From: an uncultured Opitutia bacterium
Lineage (GTDB): Bacteria > Verrucomicrobiota > Verrucomicrobiia > Opitutales > Opitutaceae
NCBI GenBank assembly: GCA_903855985.1
Contig: CAIOAO010000105.1
Coordinates: 1-64,000, forward strand
DNA: 64,000 bases
Direction of reading: 5' to 3'
Part shown: positions 61,060 through 64,000 of the stretch, piece after piece
Position numbering within the stretch: the first letter of the stretch is position 1
Layout: each line of letters opens with the position of its first letter
Made by a program: the position numbers and the translations under genes
Notes under the pieces: model-generated
Told to the model about the DNA's origin: nothing
Database searches by the model: none
Seen by the model: only the letters and a program-made list of their open reading frames with translations

Positions 61060-63522
61060 ATGCGCCGTTTCCTCGCTTTCATTTTCCTCTGCTCCCTCGC
61101 CCTGTCCGCGGCCCACGCCCAGACCGTGCACTGGGAGGGCGCGGACGACTCGTCCGAACTCCAGCTCATCTACGAGGACTGCTCCCCCGACGGCGACCCG
61201 AAGCTGCCCGCCATCGAGGAATCGGTGCTCTCGCTCACGGGCCAGTCCTCGCAGACCACGATTTCCAACGGCTCGTTCTCCCGCTCGACCGTCCTCACGT
61301 ACAATTCCCGCGCCCGCCACGCCGGCGTTACCCTGCAGATCCCGGCCTTCACCGTGCCGACCAACAAGGGCCCGATCCGGGTCCCCGCCTTCACCGGCGG
61401 CGCCCCGCGCGTCATCCCCGACTCCACCGTCAATGCCCGGCTCATGACCGGCTCCACCACGCTCTGGGCCGGCGAGGTGTTTCCCCTCACCTACGTGCTC
61501 GACGCGGCCCGCCGCAACTTCAACCAGCTCGGCAGCAACATCGACTGGAGCGCCGGCGCGCTGATCACCGAGGACTGGTCAAAACCCGAGCCCAACGAGC
61601 TGTCCCTCAACGGCGAGCCACGCATCAACATCGTCTACAAGACCCGCGCCTACGCCAAGACCCCCGGCCCGCTCACACTCAACCCCGCCACCCAGGTGGT
61701 GCGCATCGCCACCGGCAACATCGGCTTCGGCCTGTTCCAGCAGCAGCGCGTCGAGGAACTTTCCGTCACCACCAAGCGCCCCGAGCTCATCATCCGCGCC
61801 CTACCCACGCCCAACGTCACCGGCTTCACCGGCGCCGTCGGCCAGTTCAAGCTCGTCTCCAAGGTCGTCCCCAGCACCGCCGCCGTCGGCGAGCCGATCA
61901 CCTGGACGCTCGAGCTGAGCGGCTCCGGCAACTGGCCCGAAATCGCCGGCCTGCCGCAGCGCGAGGTCTCCAAGGATTTCCAGGTCGTCCAGCCGCAGGC
62001 CAAGCGCACGCCCGCCGAGGGCAAGCTCTTCGACGCCACCCTCTCCGAGGACGTCGTGCTCGTCCCCACCCGCCCCGGCACCTACACGCTCGGCCCGGTC
62101 TTCTTCACCTACTTCGACCCGAAGTCCGGCAGCTACCAGACCCTCTCCACGCCGCGCACCACGGTCACCATTACCGCGGCGACCCCTGTGAACCCCGGCA
62201 TCCAGCTCCCGAAGATTGCCGGCGCCACGCCTCCGACCCCGGTGGTAACCGCGCCTGCGGCACCCGCCCCCGAAGTGCCCGCCGCCCCCGCCGCGATCCC
62301 GCGCGACCCGCTGCCGGCCACCGGCAGCGCGGCAATCCCGCGGCCATTTGATCAATTGCTCGTCCTGCTCGCCGTGCCGTTCGTCGCGCTCGGGCTGTTC
62401 TGGTGCGGGCTCGCCCTGCAGCGCGCACGGCAGACTGATCCCGTGCGCTTCCGCCGCTCCGCCCGGTCCCGCCTCACCGCCACGCTCAAACAGCTCCAGA
62501 CGGCGAGCGCGGCCGACCGTCCCGCCCTGCTCCTCGCGTGGCAGCACGACACCGCCGTGCTCTGGGAAATTCTCCACGCCGCCCCACCCGCCTCCGCGCT
62601 GACCGACCCCACGTGGTCCGCGCTCTGGGCCGAGTCCGACCGCGCGCTCTACGGCGCCAACCCCGCCGCCCTGCCCGCCGACTGGGTTCCGCGCGCCGCG
62701 GCCGCCCTCGACGCGAAGCGTGTGCCCGGCTTCTCCCCGTTCTCCGCGTTCCTGCCGCGCAACCTGATCCCGCTCCTGCTGGCCGTGCTCGCTACCGCCG
62801 CACTGCTCTCGCCCTCACTCCGCGCGGAGGACGGCTCCGCCGCGTACCGCCGCGCTGATTTTTCCGCCGCCGAAAAAGCCTGGCGCGAGTCGGTCGCCCA
62901 GAATCCGGCGGACGCCAGCGCCCGCTACAACCTCTCGCTCGCGCTCGCCCAGCAGGATCGCTGGGACCTCGCCATGGCCCACGCCACCGCGGCGTTTGTC
63001 CAGGCGCCCGACAACGAGCACGTCCGCTGGCAGTTCGCCCTTGCCGCGGAAAAAGCCGGCTACCTGCCCGAGCCCCTCGCCGCCTTCCCGCATCCCGGCC
63101 CGTTGCAATCCCTCGCCCGCCTCGCCTCACCCGCCGGCTGGCAGACCTGGCTCATGGTCGCGGCGGCCCTCTTCGCGGTGTCCATCTGCCTCCTGCTCTT
63201 CGGCGCCTACCGCTCGCGCTCCCGCCTCCGTAACGCCCTGGCGTTGCTGCTGCTCATCGGCGGTGTGTCCCTCGGCGCGACCTCGGTGATCGGGTTCCTC
63301 GCCTACGGCGAAACCGCCGATGCCCGCGCCGTCATCGCGTGGCACGGCGGCATCCTCCGCTCAATTCCCACCGAGGCCGACACGACGCAGAAAACCACCA
63401 CGCTCGCCCCCGGCAGCATCGCCGTGATTGACCAGACCTTCCTCGGCTGGGTCCGCCTCTCCTTCGCCAACGGCCAGACCGGCTGGGTCCGCCAGGACGA
63501 CGTAGTCCCGCTGTGGCGGTAG
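61060..63522 (+). CDS. BatD-like protein with C-terminal TPR and SH3-like parts
   Basis: An 820-residue protein with signal peptide (MRRFLAFIFLCSLALSAAHA) and BatD-type oxygen-tolerance beta domains (residues 20-370). A membrane helix follows near residue 430 (LLVLLAVPFVALGLFWCGLAL), then a cytoplasmic part. Another hydrophobic stretch lies near 560-580, a TPR unit (AAYRRADFSAAEKAWRESVAQNPADASARYNLSLALAQQDRWD), two more helices around 690-750, and a C-terminal bacterial SH3-like domain (TLAPGSIAVIDQTFLGWVRLSFANGQTGWVR). The order suggests fusion of BatD with BatE-like TPR and SH3 parts. It ends the operon. Confidence 0.88.
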   Translation: MRRFLAFIFLCSLALSAAHAQTVHWEGADDSSELQLIYEDCSPDGDPKLPAIEESVLSLTGQSSQTTISNGSFSRSTVLTYNSRARHAGVTLQIPAFTVPTNKGPIRVPAFTGGAPRVIPDSTVNARLMTGSTTLWAGEVFPLTYVLDAARRNFNQLGSNIDWSAGALITEDWSKPEPNELSLNGEPRINIVYKTRAYAKTPGPLTLNPATQVVRIATGNIGFGLFQQQRVEELSVTTKRPELIIRALPTPNVTGFTGAVGQFKLVSKVVPSTAAVGEPITWTLELSGSGNWPEIAGLPQREVSKDFQVVQPQAKRTPAEGKLFDATLSEDVVLVPTRPGTYTLGPVFFTYFDPKSGSYQTLSTPRTTVTITAATPVNPGIQLPKIAGATPPTPVVTAPAAPAPEVPAAPAAIPRDPLPATGSAAIPRPFDQLLVLLAVPFVALGLFWCGLALQRARQTDPVRFRRSARSRLTATLKQLQTASAADRPALLLAWQHDTAVLWEILHAAPPASALTDPTWSALWAESDRALYGANPAALPADWVPRAAAALDAKRVPGFSPFSAFLPRNLIPLLLAVLATAALLSPSLRAEDGSAAYRRADFSAAEKAWRESVAQNPADASARYNLSLALAQQDRWDLAMAHATAAFVQAPDNEHVRWQFALAAEKAGYLPEPLAAFPHPGPLQSLARLASPAGWQTWLMVAAALFAVSICLLLFGAYRSRSRLRNALALLLLIGGVSLGATSVIGFLAYGETADARAVIAWHGGILRSIPTEADTTQKTTTLAPGSIAVIDQTFLGWVRLSFANGQTGWVRQDDVVPLWR

Positions 63523-63549
63523 GAGCGCAGCGGCGGAATTAGCCGAAGC

Positions 63550-64000
63550 CTACTTCTCCACCGGCCACGGGTTGTCGAACGGACTCCACCCGCCTTCGTA
63601 GCGGGCGAAATGGGTGAGATGAATGCCCCGGCGAAAATAGCTGAGGGTCCGCTCCATCGGGATGTGCTCGGACATCTGGGTTATTCCGGCGGCCGCGGCA
63701 TCGGCCGCAAACGCATCCAACTGCGCCCCCCGATCCGGCGCTTCCAGCGGCAGCGCCGCCAGCTGCGCAAAGCGGATCGGCAATCGCTCCCGTTTGATGC
63801 GCGCCAGCACGGCCGCATCGTCCGCCACTTTCTCGGCCTCGTCGAAACACTCCCCGGCGAACGCCAGCAGCTCCGGCGTCAGGTAGGCGCTGTCCGGCCG
63901 GTCATAACAGCTGGCATGCAGGTGACGCGTCTCCACCAGCTGGATCCCGGCCTGGATATACCGCAGCAGGGGTTCACCTCCGCGGCCGTAGAACCCGGTG
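63550..64000 (-). CDS. DUF4838-like protein (3' part)
   Basis: The end of a gene that continues beyond the window. The visible 150 codons include GFYGRGGEPLLRYIQAGIQL near the edge (the YG..G.....Y motif), SAYLTPELLAFAGECFDEAEKVADD, VLARIKRERLPIRFAQLAALPLE and HFARYEGGWSPFDNPWPVEK. This matches the C-terminal part of DUF4838 / GH20-like secreted proteins, often found in polysaccharide-utilising Verrucomicrobiota and Planctomycetes. The 27-bp gap to the Bat operon has no obvious terminator. Confidence 0.65.
   Translation of the reverse strand, partial: TGFYGRGGEPLLRYIQAGIQLVETRHLHASCYDRPDSAYLTPELLAFAGECFDEAEKVADDAAVLARIKRERLPIRFAQLAALPLEAPDRGAQLDAFAADAAAAGITQMSEHIPMERTLSYFRRGIHLTHFARYEGGWSPFDNPWPVEK

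Overview
The window is GC-rich (about two thirds G+C by eye) with dense genes on both strands and very strong G/C bias at third codon positions. Gene content points to the Verrucomicrobiota, most likely the Opitutales/Opitutaceae. The indicators are a TIGR03067-type domain, a very large heparinase II/III-type lyase, GH2 beta-mannosidase, a DUF4838-like gene, RNase HII next to RNase HIII, a MoxR-DUF58-BatA-BatB-BatD operon, and a family of long intergenic inverted repeats. This assignment is an inference from content, not from a marker gene.

Layout. 0-7 kb: end of a cyclophilin, folA, then a leftward operon for a BMP-type (nucleoside-like) ABC importer followed by a gamma-carbonic-anhydrase-like protein, and a TMEM175-type channel. 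7-14 kb: glgP, mutL, a small membrane protein and argH. 14.2-20 kb: a disturbed region with OsmC, a truncated PAS protein with its response regulator, a histidine-kinase tail fused to a truncated tyrosine recombinase beside tRNA-Asp, a solute-sensor protein that has lost its kinase half, and tRNA-Arg. 20-30 kb: housekeeping genes, including a DUF374 acyltransferase, tRNA-Ala, a YacL-type PIN/TRAM protein with a 37-residue membrane peptide, an EVE protein, the run tyrA / aroA-cmk-plsC, trpS and a left-handed beta-helix protein.

30-39 kb: an accessory region with a lone ACP, a ketosynthase and a DXD glycosyltransferase in one operon, tRNA-Gly, a chimeric Wzc/CpsD-type kinase, an NtrC-type regulator, a membrane-anchored protein, two more ACP-domain proteins (one behind a sigma-54-like promoter) and a phytanoyl-CoA-dioxygenase-like enzyme. 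39-48 kb: ferritin-like protein, beta-mannosidase, NtrB-like kinase (possible partner of the NtrC-type regulator), heparinase-like lyase coupled to a secreted amidase, and a DUF442 phosphatase-like protein. 48-56 kb: rnhB, rnhC, mutY, an ABC exporter whose Walker A lysine is replaced, rmuC, a TIGR03067 protein, a MOSC protein and a GGQ rescue factor. 56-63.5 kb: the MoxR/Bat operon. The window ends inside a DUF4838-like gene.

Three themes run across the window. First, at least four genes are cut and joined to unrelated sequence (PAS protein, integrase/kinase, solute sensor, GT39-like/Wzc). Second, intergenic inverted repeats recur between genes and sometimes supply start codons. Third, several conserved proteins have lost a key catalytic motif (MutL endonuclease boxes, ABC Walker A lysine). 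The best candidate for an undescribed system is the three-ACP / ketosynthase / glycosyltransferase region with its adjacent sigma-54 regulation; its function cannot be read from the sequence alone.
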